A DNA stretch of 64,000 nt from the NCBI GenBank assembly GCA_013076295.1, contig RQOL01000876.1:1302001-1366000 (forward strand). The letters are read 5' to 3'. The position numbers and the translations under genes are program-made. This document shows, in pieces, positions 32,017 to 46,600 of the stretch (the first letter of the stretch is position 1; every line of letters begins with the position of its first letter). Below the pieces are notes generated by a model. The model was not told the origin of the DNA, did no database searches, and saw nothing but the letters and a program-made list of their open reading frames with translations. Source of the stretch: Sanderia malayensis. Lineage: Eukaryota; Cnidaria; Scyphozoa; Semaeostomeae; Pelagiidae.

Positions 32017-32446
32017 CTGAAGAACGAAAAATATTTTCTTTACCATGGCTAATTAGCTTTTGACTTTAATGAGGTAACAAAAATAGATGCAGGTAGATAA
32101 AAATTCATAACCATAATGTGGCAGAAATGAATGGGGGCGAGGGGATTAACGAATTTCATCAACTTTCGATAATGTCCCAGCTGTAAGTTACATTTTGGGA
32201 CTTACTGGCAAAGATCCCCCCTTGGGCCTATAGTTGCTACAAGCCGGGTTGCATGCACGTTGTGGATTTACTATCGTGGATTCTGTTTCCTCAAGCTTAA
32301 GAAATAGAACTTGTTTAAGACAAAATGTTTGAGATAAAGTTGGAGCTAGGGATAGGGGCTGCTTGATGTAGAACAAGATACTCTATTGCATACTTCTGCT
32401 TTTAAACTTTGTGATGCTTTCTGAAACGGTGCAATTCATGCAGTAC

Positions 32447-33256
32447 CACTTGAGCAACTTTTTTTCATTCCTGCGGAAGCAATAGTATACATGGCCTTCC
32501 TACAGTTTATTATTCCATCAAAACAATTACAGGTGAACAGACCCTGTACATTGAAGCCCTTGCGATGCAATAATCTTGCGTTAGTGACGTCATTGTAACA
32601 AGTTTTGCAGTTGTATCTTTTCACATAGCTCTTCAGCCGTTTTCTACCACAAGATCGGCAGGTCGGAGCTCTCCTTACAAACATCTTTCCACTGTCGGTT
32701 ATCCTGGCCACAAGCCCATCCCTGGCGCAGTTGAGTCTGCCTGCAAAACATTGACAGTGCACGCATGTCCCTCCCACCTTCCAGTATTTCCCATGCAGGT
32801 AGTACTTTCGTGTGCTGGCAAAGTAGCATTTTTTGCACGGAAATCTCCGCACGTGGTTTGCGATGTTGCAATTGCTGCGACAGATGACACGCTTTGGTAG
32901 CTTCCAGGGCATGCTTTGTGTTATGGCAATCTTACAGTAAGCTCCACGTTTCGTGCACTGACAGCTAGTGCACGTGTTTACTTTCCACGTTTGGGCATGC
33001 AGATAGGTTTTTCTGCGCAGGTTGTCGACGCATGTTTTGCATGCGTACTTGAAAGACTCTGTCGTTGTGTTGCAGTTGCCACAGAAAGGCGCGGTTACTT
33101 GTGGACCTCTCGTCCTTCCTGTTTTAGGTGCTGGCGCTACCCTATTGCATGATATGCTTAATGTAGGGTTGCACTTGCATCGTAGACATGGCAACGGAGA
33201 AAATGTCTGGTTCACTCTGTAAAATTGAAATCTTGAGAACCTACGAACACGGCAAC
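32447..33256 (-). CDS. Copy B-only exon with four VWC-like modules
   Basis: An 810-nt (270-codon), phase 1-1 exon with acceptor tttcag and a weak donor G|gtactg. It encodes four cysteine modules with a shared pattern. Examples are CLRCKCNPTLSISC, then YLHAQTWKVNTCTSCQC, YLHGKYWKVGGTCVHCQC and LLHRKGFNVQGLFTCNC. The repeated LHxKxWxV-xxC-xxCxC pattern resembles VWC modules, which bind TGF-beta/BMP-type ligands in other proteins (known for the family; not shown here). It is very basic. It joins in frame to the signal peptide and to the single VWC-like exon 3, giving a five-module ectodomain. A and C lack it. Confidence 0.72.
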
Positions 33257-33602
33257 CTGAAATGTGGTTATAATGTTTTAGAGACAACCTATACACATCC
33301 ATGGTTAAGTATTAAACTCTTAAATATTAACTGACTAACCAAACACCTGTGAGAGATAGCCAGGGTTGATTGCATACGGGACTTATCGTACATACAGGAC
33401 ATAAATTACATGAACATTACAGTGGTTAGCAAATTGTTGCAGCTGGGAAGCAGACACTTTTCAACAGATAATTCTATACATAGGACATTTTTGTAACCTC
33501 TTCAACACAGTAGATCGCTACAAGAGAAACCTCCTTATGAAAGGTGCGAGTGTCTGTCACAATGGAAGCAATCCTCTTCTCTCCCTCCTTCAGCTTATTT
33601 AC

Positions 33603-34252
33603 CTTGGGATGATATCGGGGTGACAGCTTCAAATATCAGCAATAGCAATCCTGCAAGAATTAAAACACCCGTGGTACAAATTTCGTTTGTCACAGGGATA
33701 TATATTTTACCTTGATCATAGATGTTTATAGCTGCTAATAGACAATCACGGACAATCATTGACAATGAAAGAAAAACTATCATAGTTGACTATGGAGACA
33801 AGAAAATGCCGTTGTACCACCATAAACAATCATTATTCGCATTTTGCTAAAAGAATTAAGAAACGACAGTACTATTTAGGAGCTTGGTTTTTAAAAAAAC
33901 TACGTCTAATATCTTAATTCAAAATCACATTTGAGGGGATGTGCTTTACAGAGGAATTTCTGTAAAGTCCCCCCTTCCTGGCAATTCGGACTTTATAATT
34001 TATTTTTATTTAATTTTCAATCACTGCTAATTGAAATTATTGATAAATAAAGAAGATTTTTGTTCATTTTGAATGCAAGTGCGAAATATCGAAAGTGCAT
34101 GATTTTGTTCACTGGTATTGCTTTCGCTGTCCGAAATATTTCTCGGAAAGCTTTTATTTCAAAGGAAATAAAAAAACATATAAATGCAAGTAAATGAATA
34201 TGACAATATTACCAGCTTGTAGAGCAAATAAATATAATTTCTTCCTCGCCAT
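33603..34252 (-). CDS. Copy B signal-peptide exons
   Basis: Exon 1 (34213-34252) reads MARKKLYLFALQA and exon 2 (33603-33650) adds GLLLLIFEAVTPISSQ, the same phase-1 junction as in copy A. Read through the donor, the exon 1 frame hits a stop in B, which argues for splicing here. Confidence 0.68.
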
Positions 34253-37200
34253 CTTCTCTCGTGTATCGTTGCAAAGTTGAATTTCTATCAGTTTGTTTAT
34301 CCACCTGCAGGTAATATTTATTGTCAGGAACATGTCTTGTTAACTAACTGGTTTAAATTGCAGAATCAATTTGCTAACTGTGGACATAACTAATCAAATA
34401 AACAATCTCTCTGACTGATTTTGTTGTCTTTGAGAATCAACAAAATACTTTCTGGACGAAGAATTATCTTTATATGTCGCTAAGCCAAGGGGACGATAAA
34501 AATGGGTGGAGCACCTTCTTTGAGAAATTTAACCCTTCATAGTAACGCATGGGCATACACTACATTAATTTTTATAATTCCAAATTTGAGTAAATTTTAA
34601 CGAGCTTAATTTTTCGAATTTACGCCAAAAAGTGTTCTTGATTTTATATATTCTTTTACTTACATACGTTTAGAAACTTGAAATTGCTCTTAACACTTAA
34701 CAGTTCTTGAACGATTTTCCACTTTAAGTTTTGCATTTTATATAGTTTGTTATTATTTAAAAAATTGTGTAATGCAAGCCAAACTGGCATAGCTCAGCGA
34801 CTGAAATTGTGTAAATTTTGACAGCAGAATTGTCGAAGAAATTTATTCAGAGAAGGGAAGCATACCAGGGCAATTATTGGGGAAATGAAATACAGTTTTT
34901 AGAAACGTTTTTAGCCATGCCATATCATTCTTTTATGCCGTTATTAACTGTCAGGCTAAACTTTCACTTAGCCGAATACAGTGGCACTACAGCCTCGCCA
35001 ACGCGCAATGCCAAATATGGAGAGCAAAACCTTTGCAAAACAAAACCAGGCAGAGACAAAAACAGGTCCTCAGTCTTCAGCAGTTTTAAATCCACAACCC
35101 AAAGCAATGCGAAGACCTGTGAAAGGTACTGAGAGTGTTCAAATACTTTCAGTACCCTTTGCTTTCTCACAGGTTCGTGCTTTCTCAACCTGCAGTTGAC
35201 ATTACTGGAAGAACTCAAAAAAGTACTTATTAGAGAGCGAGAACGCCTCTCTGGTGAGACAAAATTGCTCACAGAAAAGATCGAACGACGAAGAGAGGCG
35301 CAATTTAAATCAACAAAAATAAGAAACTAGCTACATTGAAACGCGCAGAATGCTTTGGAAGAAATTGCTCAAGAAATTACTCTTTCAATCAACTCCGATA
35401 AATTGATTCCAAGATAAAATCATGAATAGTAACTGGCGACAAGCCGAATGACAGTCATGCGATTTAAACTCCAAGAAAGCAACTTCGTTTTGTGGCTTCC
35501 ATCAGGGCAAAACAAAACACGACAAAATTAGGAATGGGTACTGTGGGGTGGAACAATAAAGAAATGATAAAAAAACTAATGAAAATTAAATCAAATCACA
35601 ACAAATAACAAAAAAAGTAACCAACAAAACAAAATATTGTCTGGAAAGGCAACTTATAAACAATTTGCTGCAAAGTTCCACCATTTTGCAAAGGGAAATG
35701 TAATTTATTTATGAGTTGATTGAAAGAGCAATGTTTATTTGCAAGAAGCATAACAACAAGAAGTAGGGAAATGAAAAAACTGATAAAAACGATCTACGTT
35801 TATGCTGCATTATTTTATTTTCACCTTAGCAATGAATAAGGTGTTTGATAAAAAAATCTTTCAAGCAAAGAAACTTAAATTCAGGATATACTCCTGGTAG
35901 GCTCAGCTAACTTACCTGGCAAAGGAACTTTGTCCTTTCAAGTCGTCGTTACTTTCGAAGATTTCAAAAAAAGTTAATGCAAAACGGCTTTGTCTCAGCA
36001 AGACACGATTTGAATTTAAATGTGTTGATACGAAAGGAGCATTTAACTGTATGAATACGAGAAGTGTGATGGTCTATATATTATTAGTATTACGAGTAGT
36101 TTGTTTGTTCTCTTATGAATTGGTTATGGTTATAGTTGCTTTTCATTAATTATTAACGAACTTTTTTTGTTTTCCTCATTTTCATTGCACGGTGAACATG
36201 AATACGAGGATATCCAGCTGTTATGAAATTGGAATGCAAAATTACTTTCGACACAAAGCATAAAAATATTGATAATTATTGGCTTCAAGCAAAGTTTAGC
36301 TGAATGCAGCTTGATTGCGTGTTACGCAGTATTTTATGATGAAATGTTGAAGACATTCGACTCGGTAAAGTACTTTAAGTTCTCGATTAAGCCCCCACTC
36401 TCGAAAAAGCCCCCCACGTTACAATACTTTTTGCAAAATAAACCCCCACCCTTGAATAGGCCGTTGTCCGATCGTTGTTTAGTTGGTTCAGTTCACGTAG
36501 GAGTTTAGAATAATGGCAGCTTTATGTCCCGTCTATTTCTCATACATTTTGTCTTAATGTTTTGTCGGGTCAATGAAGTGCAACTGATCGTAGCTATGAA
36601 AACAAAAGTCACTGCAAGAAAGATTCTACTCCTCGGACTTTTTTGCCTGGTAGAAATAAATAGTGTAATTAATAAAGACAATGTCTATGTTTTTTAATAC
36701 TTTGAAACAGTTGTAAGTTATAGAAGTACAAAATAGCATAACTGCGTGTAAATGTCGAAAAACAAAAGCTTGAAACATTCTAAAATTAAGCTTGACTTAT
36801 TTTGCAAATGGCGAAACAGATCTCAATCAAGTGATATGCAATATTCTTTACTCGAAACAAAATATTTTCATTTCTTTTCATTTGAAATACACTTTTTTTT
36901 TAATAAGCAACTAGACTTTGGTCCAGGCCTGAAAGTTGCTTAAAATTTTGGATATTTTACCTTTCCCTCAAAGTTGCTTAAAAGTTGCTTAAAACGTTTT
37001 GTACCTATAACAGCCTCTCCTGTCCCTAGGGTACCACTCCTGAGTTCGTGGGTCAAAATCATCAACTGTAACGCCTACAACACAAGACATAAGAGACAGT
37101 AAGTGTAAACATGTTAGTCAAGAACTTCAGCAGCACAGTAAGCATTCGTGCCCAGTTTTAGCATTTTAAAATGAATGACGTTTGAATTCTTAGTTGCTAA

Positions 37201-38390
37201 CAGTAATTCAATTGAGCCATAGATTGAGCCCTCGAGTGGCTTAATGTTAGGGTCAATCCATCCCTAGTTGCTTATTGAGCGGTTGCTTATTAAAAAAAAG
37301 TGTATGTTTTATTGTAATTCATTTGACAATTTTTTGATTCTGGTATGATTTAAATTTCCACTTCATTACAATGGGAAATAGAATTTTCCGAAGTTTATAT
37401 TTATTTATTATTCAAGTGAACTCTCTCTTGTCCTCAATTTCTGGTGTTTTTATTTTCCCCTGAGAGATTTCTAAAGTTTTGATTTCCAACCACATTGTTT
37501 TTAGTCACCACGCTTCTTGTCGTTGTTTCAGCCAGATGAAAAGAAAGGCCACTTTCTTGTTATGTCAGTTGCCTTGTCAAAGTGAAATGCCCGAAATATG
37601 ACTACTTTGCAGTGCTGCAGAATGCAATTTGAAATAAGTAATTCTTCTCACTTAGCCGACTGACTACTAGCAGGCAAGTTCAATATTGATTATATATGTC
37701 GATATTGCTCGTGTATTTAACTTGCAAGGCCATGGCTTTAGGAGCCAAGATTTGTTACTCGTGTTTCAAAATGGCAACCGTGCGTGCTCTTCTTTTTATA
37801 ATTTTATTTTACTGTATTATTTATCAATATCCATGTTAACATCTAATTTATAATATAACATAATAATAACATAATTTAACTGCTAATATAACTTTAATTC
37901 TGCTTTGTTAGATATAGGGCTGCCACGTATATCTCAAGTCTGAAAGTTTGTAAACCAAATGTTTGCTGCCATTCTTTTGCATTTGGCCCACAAAGCAAAT
38001 AACGAGAAAGTGTGAAAAAAGGACCATTGCTATCGATAAACGAAGTACATCTTCTCCGTTAGTCGGTGCGTTTACGGTAAATTTAGAGTTAAATTCAAAT
38101 TTAGAGTTATCAATTTTTATTCCATACGATAAATACATTAACTTGTAAAAATTTCGGATACCGAAATTTTACTCTGGAATTATAAGGCTTGCGATACAAT
38201 ACACGCCCTTTTATAAGAAACCGACTTCTGAGATAAGAAAATATTAAGAAACTGCAGAAATATGAAATATTCGAAACATTGTACAGTATGGTTGGAATAT
38301 GAGGCAGATAAAAATGTTCATCAAACTCCTTGAGCTATTTCGGTCATTTATGGCAATAGTATTAACAAGTAAATTCCTAAGGAACATATT
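34253..38390. other. 5' flank of copy B, no gene recognised
   Basis: Homologous to 12116-15950 and parts of 50965-60740. It contains a C-rich MITE fragment at about 36360-36465 (ctcgattaagccccc) and lacks the hAT-like MITE seen in A and C. Short ORFs here (for example near 34818-35132) are not conserved as proteins between units. Confidence 0.55.
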
Positions 38391-38624
38391 TTTGATTAAA
38401 ATAATTTTTCTTAATGACTATGTAATTTTTTATCCCAGCAGTAGCTTTTTCTCAATTTGATTTTTAAGAAGCGCTTGGTAATAAAATCAAGTAAAAAGTA
38501 AGGAAGCTTCCTTTTTTATAAAAATAGCGTGCAGTCGACATTTCATTGTTTACAACTTGATAAATATAAGCTTTAGATTAATAATCATAATCATTTTGGC
38601 GATAAAAATGTGTCCATGGTATTT

Positions 38625-40601
38625 TTACAACTTTGTTTCAGAAACGAAAGCCTCGTTGTCATTGGGAACCGTTGTTGAAATTGAGACTGGTGAGGATTTG
38701 TCCATCTAAAATGAAATTAATATCAAGATTTATTAAGGAAATATTTGAACAATGGTGAGGGGTAGCGTATTCTGTTGATGAATTAGGCCTCGTAGTCCGG
38801 GAGAAAGTTTATTTTTCATAATTTTCATCAAAAAACTATTTTGGTTATCAAAACCATTTTGATTATCAGGGAATCAAAATTGTTACATTTGCTCCCACAC
38901 TCTCGTGCTTCACTGATTGACCCATTTGTTCTGGGTATTTTTCCAATTCTCTTTCATTAGAAACTTCAATGCGACCATGTAATTGGCTCATCTGAAAAAA
39001 ATTATAATTACAATTACTTATTATTGGGATTTGCTCAAATTAGCAACTGAAACCCATGAAATTCAAATGATATTTACAGGTTGATTGCTGAAGTTTTGCG
39101 TCGATTTTTTGCGTCTTTGTTGAAACTTCTGAACTGCTTCTTTCAACTGCAACAAAAGTTTAATAGACCATTAGATCATTACCAGTTAGTGGGGCGGAGA
39201 GGAGGGTCGCTGTAGTATGTCAAGTTATCAGAGTCTTGACCGATTTTTCACTTTCAAATAACAAGTAGACGTATCCTTTTGGTGGAGAAGACATACTACA
39301 CATATATACACCTATATATGTGTAGTATGTCAAGTTATAGGTGTAGTATGTAGAATTAGTATGTCAAGTTATACCATGTTAAGGCCTCACAATTTTCTCT
39401 GTAGACCAGTCGAATCAACAAGAATCGCGTAGTGAAAAGGTGGAAATCAAAGTTTATGTTGTTGGGACAGTGAACTCTATATAAGAAGACTTCTTATATA
39501 GAGCTCACTGTGTTGGGGTGAACCATTATTTACCTGGGGGTCTGTAAAACAATGCATGATAGGGAAGAGTAAACCCTGTAAAAATAAAAATGAATTTTTA
39601 TGTTCTCAAAACTTGAATTTAGATCGATTTTAATGTTTTCACATAATTAAACATGATTGGATAAATTGAATATTTTCCAAACGTACAACAAGACATCCAT
39701 TGATTATGATGTAAAGATAGCCAATCACAACAGGGCTGCTTTCGATGCCAAAACCAAGTATTTCTGTTACACCAAGTATTGGTACTAGCGTCATGAATGC
39801 TCTTGTTGTCGATCTGAAAGAAGAAAAGGGAAATTTTGTGAAAATGTGTGAAGTGAACGAAAAGTTAATTGTCATCGGATAGTACATTTGTGTTGTGCCA
39901 TTTACTTATGCAGACTAATAGATACGACTACTATTTTTATAAATTGCCATTATTAAATTGTCAGGTTTCGGACGAGGCGCTTAAAAAATGTGACGCTTAA
40001 TAAATATTTTGTTGAATCAAGAAGCGTTTATTAGAAAGAAATACGTTTTATATTGGAGGCATTACTGTGTTTGCAAGATTGACACATGGAGAGATAGGTG
40101 AACCTGAGTTTTTGAGGTGATGTCTTCAAGCGCTGAGATGACGAACTGTTTTTGAGAATACACCAAAGAATCAAGCAGAAAAGCACGAAGTTGACCTGAA
40201 AATAAAAGCAAATTGCAATGCTTTAATATTGCAATTTGTGGACTTTATTAGCTAGCTACGTTGCTTGAAGTAGAAAAATAGTTTTTCTTACAATACATTT
40301 TGGCGTAGAATTCAATTAGATATATTTGGACATGAATGATGGTAAGTCAAAAACGATAACTTTGTTATACCCCGAGAAGAATTGCAACAGGACCTCTGAA
40401 AAGCCATCCAATTGTTCCCAACGAAATGCATCTAAAAAGTATATATCGATGAAATAAAGTTTTTTAGCAAGCAGTTGAAATTTTTAATGGATTTGAAAAA
40501 GTGTAAATAAAAATGAGGAACTTATGAAACATACCCAGGACTTTGCAAAAGGACATCTGACTTAGACGCAATTGCAACAATAAATGATAAAAGCGGCAAA
40601 C
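38625..40601 (-). CDS. Copy C exons 17-23: TM4-TM7 and cytoplasmic tail
   Basis: 40535-40601 (GLPLLSFIVAIASKSD), 40371-40431 (GCISLGTIGWLFRGPVAILL), 40104-40195, 39687-39813 (VPILGVTEILGFGIESS...), 39078-39146, 38887-38991 and 38625-38705. The tail keeps its acceptors and ends at TAA 38625-38627. This is the only copy here with a complete, unbroken TM4-to-stop region besides copy A. Confidence 0.8.
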
Positions 40602-43600
40602 CTTCGAGAAACAAGACGATTAAAGCGGTTAACAAGTTATTGACATCACTATTATTTTGCTTGAATGAAATTGGCAATTTCTGAAAGCTGATGGTAAGAC
40701 AGACTTCATTTTACTTGGGGTCTGGTCTGTAGTTGAGAAATAACATAGTTGTTTTGATTAAAAACGACATGCGTTGTTATTTTCGAAGTTTACTGTTCAG
40801 TCTTCAAACACTGTTCAAATTTAAAGGTATCCACGGTTTTGAGGGAGCAAATATTGACAAATGCATGACATCAGGCAAAGTAATTATAGGAAGGCCACAT
40901 AAAGTGCTAATGCAACGAATTTTTACATGGATGTTTTTATTTCGAAAATCTATAGATTTCAATGCACTGATTAACGTGGCGCAAATAAAATGTGCAAATT
41001 ATGTATACTTTTCTCTCCATTAACCTTCAAAGTAGGCAATTTTGACCATTTCATGCGAAAACAGAACATCACTGTGATGTCATCAAACGTTGTGTCTGCA
41101 ACGTCAAGCAGGCTTTCTTCTATTTAAATTTGACATGGCGAGCTGTGAGCGAGCACACACATGACGGGTATCTCGGGAGCAAATAAATCATAGAACTATT
41201 TACATGTCGTAGAGATACATAACGGAGACAATTGTACGATTACTCAGTGTTCCGAAAAAGTATCGTTTCATAATGTTGCTGATAGTATTTCAAAAGCAAT
41301 CAAACAGAACAAGGTCTTCTTAAGGAGTTCAGGAGACAGACATCATTCGCACCCACCGACCAGGATAGGATAGCAGGATTTGGTTCATTATAGCGCTCAT
41401 TTTTGCTTTGAAGTAAAGAGAGATATTGGGAAAGAATTAAAGATCAGATTCAAGGAATTTTAATTTCCTAAGTTTCGAAAAATTTTTCAATGTCTGTAAG
41501 CTTAAGATAAGGTAAGTTATTACAAAAAATATATAACGTTTGCGTAGTTATAACGTATACTTGTCAGATGCACGTCAAAATTGCATCAAGCCAATCAGTA
41601 CATCTTTGGCTTTCATTTAAAATAAAAAAATCGATATGTCAAATGTAGTTGCATTAGCACTTTAAGTACGGCGACTTCAGGGACATCAAAATTAGGTTGC
41701 ACCAGGGGCCCGTGCCCCCAATGTTCAGAACACTCTCTTCAAGTAACTTTTTTTCCTCAATAGCAGCATAAAGCCTGAGTCAAGCGCACTGAATATTTCA
41801 CTGAACAACACTGAACATTTGTTCAGCATTTTTCAGTATTGTTCAGAGAAATATTTAGTGCGTTTGACTCAGGCCTAAGAATGGCCCCTTTCGGTGTTCC
41901 TTTTATCTCCCTTCTTCTTTCCTTTGTTTAAATGCTCCCAACTTCCCAGGGCGGCCTATCGAGGCTCAAAAGATTCATCCATGTGCAGTACTACTGACCA
42001 GAAATCTGGCTGATTTTATGAGACATACCCCAGCCAATTGTAGCATAAACTTTGCGGTTCGTCCATCTTGTTTGGAAAACAAGGACTATGACGTTGAATA
42101 AATTGATGCCCTCAACAAGCATCCAGGAAAATGTTGCCATTGAAGTGCAGTATTGAAGAATAAGAAATGTTGTGCAGATACCCTAAATAAAAAAAATACA
42201 GCTTCAATCATAGCGAAAAAGACAAACTGAAAAGGATTCCAGCTGCACCATGAAACAGTTTCAAAAACAAGATTCGTTGACGGATATTATAGTTTGTGCC
42301 TTGCATAGTGTGGGAGCCGGAGGAGGCCTTAGGGAGGACGTGCGCCCTATGTCCTCCTCATAGTTATATGTTCATCGTCGGAATAGTTGATAAATTCTCA
42401 CCCTTTTTTCCTTCAAATCTCGTTCAATCCAGCTTCCAATTACATAAATAAAAGATGAAATCGTTCTTGCAACAAATAGGTTCTTGTGGATAAAAAATTT
42501 TGTTGTCGAGGGAACACTGCAATAAGCAAAACCAATTTAACTTCTGCTAAGGATATTTAGATAAAAAGAATAAAAGACTGTGACATAAAAGCATTGAAAA
42601 TGTTCTCAGGCACTTTAGTGAGAGGCACCAAAGTAGAATAAGAGAAGTGATGCAAACTTAGGTCTTAACGTGTGCAAATAAACCCTGTAATTAAAAGCTT
42701 GAATTTATACATGAAATTGAAATTGAAATTGAAAAATACAGGGCATTTTCCTTTTATTATTCACTGTTGTTGCACATATATGATTCAAGCTTTGATACAT
42801 TGGCTATTACTTAGCTACCTTTTGCATCCGAAGGTGTTGAGTTATAAGCAGAGCTATTCTAGATACTTGCAGGATGCAATACTCTTGAGCATAAAAAAAT
42901 TTGATAATATAATAACAAATATGTGATTGAATATGGCTAAATGCTTTCAGTCAGTGAAAATGGCTTTAAGCAAACGGAATATTTCACTGAGCAATTTAGT
43001 TAAATTACGTATCAGTTGATTTGGGATTGTGTTGCAGGTAAGTTAAATTTATGAAATGCTAATCTAAAATAGTATTTTTAAAACATGAAATTTGCGGAGG
43101 AAAACTGTGGCAAATAGAAATGTTAGCGGGAGTGTTTGTTGTAGACATGCAGTAATAATATTGAGGGACAGTCTTTTTCACTTTGTACCACGACACGAGA
43201 CTACTGTTTACAGATATTCGGATTTGAAAAGAATTTAAAAAATAGTGCAAACAGTTAACATGAACATAAACATTTCTAGTCAGTACAAATAAAATTGTTC
43301 ACAGCAAACCAAGGCAAAGCTGCTAAGCAAGATTTCCCTTGCTTACGGTGAACAATACTCACGTCAATCACCGCAATAACTTAATCCTCATTGGATAGAA
43401 AGCAAAAACGCCATTGTCAAAATATTGCACAATAGTTATTGTTCTGGTCACGTAATTCCAGAAGGCAAATCTCGAATTTTCCTGCCTTTATACCAGGTTA
43501 AAAAGGCTGCTTCGCAGCAACAAAAACATTATTTCATCACATAAAATTATACTCACTTAAATCCAAATAGCAAGATCACAGCTATTATCAAGGCCAGCAG

Positions 43601-46600
43601 TGAGATCATTTCAAAACTAATGTCCATGATGAGTTGTACTCTAATATGAGTAGCAACGGCCTTTTTCTTTACTTTAAATTTAACTTGGACAACCCGAGCC
43701 TGTAAGAAAGTCAAATTTATCTTCCTAAATCACTGCTATTGAATGTGTTTAACTTCATTCGCTATGAAATTATTGAGTTTGCTTACTGGAAATAGGAAAT
43801 AACCACTCTGCTTACTTGAAGCTCATTAGAAATAACCAACAAGCAAAATTCATTGTATAAACCTACTTCAATTGACTGGTTTCTCTTATTTGTTCCATTA
43901 GATAAGCCAAGCATTGTGATTCTGGGCTTGGGTCCACGTTCCTTATAAACAAAAACACAGTTCAAGCAAGCAACTGAGAACTCTGATCAAATCTTTGCAA
44001 TGGAGAATTTAACAAGAGAATAAAATAGTAGCAGGTAGGTAATACTACCAACATAGCTACTAACTACACAAGTGCAAGTCTAATAATGTTAACCACGAGA
44101 AAACCAAATGCCCTTCATACGGGTATAAGCCACATAAGCAATTTGGCTTGCCAGTTTAAGGCTCTGAGACCATCCAAGTCTCACTGAAAGAAGTAGTTCA
44201 AAGCGCAAGCGATACACTGGTTTTTTCACTGTCAGCAGTCAGATGTTAGTTACTTGATTCCTTTAGTTGATTACATACTTTTCCTACCTGCAGAGAATCG
44301 ATGTCTGTGCCTTGTAAGATATATTTCTGAAGAAGAAAGGTAAGATCATTAAATTAGTAATTTGTAATCTTGTACTACCCCTCGTCTTCTCGACAAAAAA
44401 TTTTGAATTGAAGCAAAGAAGTCTTCGTTACTTCTAGATAATGTTAGGTCAAAAAATTTTCAGTAAAGCAGCTCATGTAACGATATATTTTGTACGTTAC
44501 TTGGAAAAATGTTAGTGCATAGTTTTTATATGGTTTTCGACACTGATCAACGATAAGAAGCTATGTTCGAAGTTTCTGATCTAAGGATGGAAGAGAAATA
44601 GAAAATCTGATTCATTTCAAAATAAAACTGGATGGCTTATTTACATCAGGAAATAAGATGTCTTGTAAGAAATGAGAATTGTACTTTGACCACGTTTTGA
44701 AAGATGATAGTATCCTGAAAGAAGAAAGTAATAAACGTTTATGTTTTATTAAAATTGATCATCGTCAGGTTTTACTTGCAACGCCTGGCTGTATACGCAT
44801 ATACGACTTCAATTTCAAAGTCATTAGAGCTTGTCAGGGCTCTCGAAGCAACAACGACAACATTACCGACATGGTCCGTGTAACTTTTGAGATTTTAATA
44901 CCCCAAATTGCAAGCCCAGCGTCAAAATAATTAAGAAATATTGTAACTTTGCACGAAGAAAGAAGCATGTCAAAATGCTCTGCTTACCGAAGTTGATTTC
45001 TTTTATTGAAAAGTTTCCATTTTAAAAGCAATCCGTAACGTGGCTGATTGGGAAGGAAATAAAAGGTTGAATTCTTAGTATCTGGCTACCCTTATGTCAT
45101 TAAGATATAAATCAAGTTACTTACACCAGCTTCGTTGCACAGTCGAGGTTCCCGCAAGATGTTGTAAATAGCCTGTGGGGATAAATAAAAATGATTTTGT
45201 TAATTAATTCAACATACTCAATATCTTCATGCTCAAACAAGGATTGGGATATCAATTTCAAATAACATTATAAGGTGATGAATTTTTGTTCGTAACAAAT
45301 GAAAACCTGTTACTTGTGATCTCATTACTATTGATAAAAGTCTGAAACCGATTTTATCAATGAAGTTCTTGCAATTGATTAAGACCAGCAAATGAGAATA
45401 TGACTCGTGTTATGAATGGAACAAATATTTTTGTCTTGTTTTTGTTTGTGTAATTGAGAACAACTGGGTTGTTTTTCAGAGGTCCTGTTGCAATTCTCCA
45501 CGGGAAATGCAAATAGTTTTGTTATTTATTAACCATCATTTATGTCCAAACATATATAATTTAACCCTGCGCCAAAATGTATTGCAAAACAACTCTTTTC
45601 ATATTTCAAGCAAAGACATCACACATTAATTATGTTGATGCATAACATTATTCAATTATCAGTTACTAACATAATTTGTTTGTCTCCCACTCTCACCTGG
45701 CTAAAGTCTGTCAGGTTGGACTTTTCATAAGGGGTTTTTTCGAAAGTTATATTCAAAGCTTTGTCTATCAGCACCATGGCCAGTTGTATTGATCTTTTTT
45801 GGCTGACAGCGTCGACAGTGTAATTGCCTATTTGCCATGCGTTTTCTTTCAACACCACTGCAGCTACATTGTTTGTTGGAAGTTCCTTTAAAAAATCATA
45901 ATTCTGACATGATATTTTCAAGCAAAAGTTAAGGTGGAGCGAAGAAAGTTTGCACGTTTGTTTTCAAAGTAGTTGTTCCAAAGCCGTCCATTTTCTTAAA
46001 CAACTTTTTGATATGATATTGGCTACGCTTGTAGAGAGGGCCGTCGCTAAACAGGGAGAGTACAATAGACTCACTACATTGCGTCCCTGTCCCTCGCTCG
46101 TTTTTACTCGCTCGTTTGAGGGACTTATGGACTTACAGGTCAAAAAGTGGAAAAAACTCCTCGCGGCGACAAATTTTTGTCGCCCCAATCAGATTGCAGC
46201 AATTGGCTTTTAGACAATGGCTATTGTTCTTTTTGACCAATCACGTTCAACCACAACTTAGACCAAGAAAAATGAGGCTTAGCTCGACATTTAACGGACC
46301 AGTCTGGACTAAAAGAAATGGCGTGGCGTCAATTTTTAATTCAACAACAAATGGCGGGAAAATGCCGAAGCTGTGAGAAAAGTTAAAAAGAATATAAACT
46401 CTATAAATTTTGACAAAAAGTCTTAATTAATTGTTTGTTTTTGTATCTAGGCCGCGTACAAGTTCATGTAAACACTGCTTTTCGTTGGGATAATCGCATT
46501 TCATTAGGACTTGTTGTATTCATGATTATGAGAAAAACAACAGAATTTGTTAACCTGCGTGGATTCACAACCAAAAGAAAATGTATTATTAAATGTGAAA

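Larger units (their letters stand above)
16162..34252 (-). pseudogene. Copy B: VWC-rich receptor with broken ectodomain and giant intron insertion
   Basis: Same exon order as copy A. Exons (high to low): 34252-34213, 33650-33603, 33256-32447 (extra), 32016-31792, 31708-31535, 31179-31042, a decayed exon about 30655-30461, 30339-30246 (uncertain), 29892-29704, 29366-29319, 29233-29172, 28233-28158, 27853-27815, 27477-27400, 27221-27079, 26668-26554, 26068-25915, 17901-17835, 17729-17669, 17491-17400, 17095-16969, 16560-16492, 16242-16162. Exon 6 is frameshifted, the middle tail exon has lost its AG and holds a stop, and TM3 and TM4 are split by about 8 kb. The 7TM exons themselves are open. 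It may still make an ectodomain fragment. Confidence 0.72.

Noticed and set aside
46116..46376. Possible gene inside the 1.2-kb element of copy C
   Set aside because: Short, without motifs, and overlapping with the inverted repeat; treated as transposon sequence.
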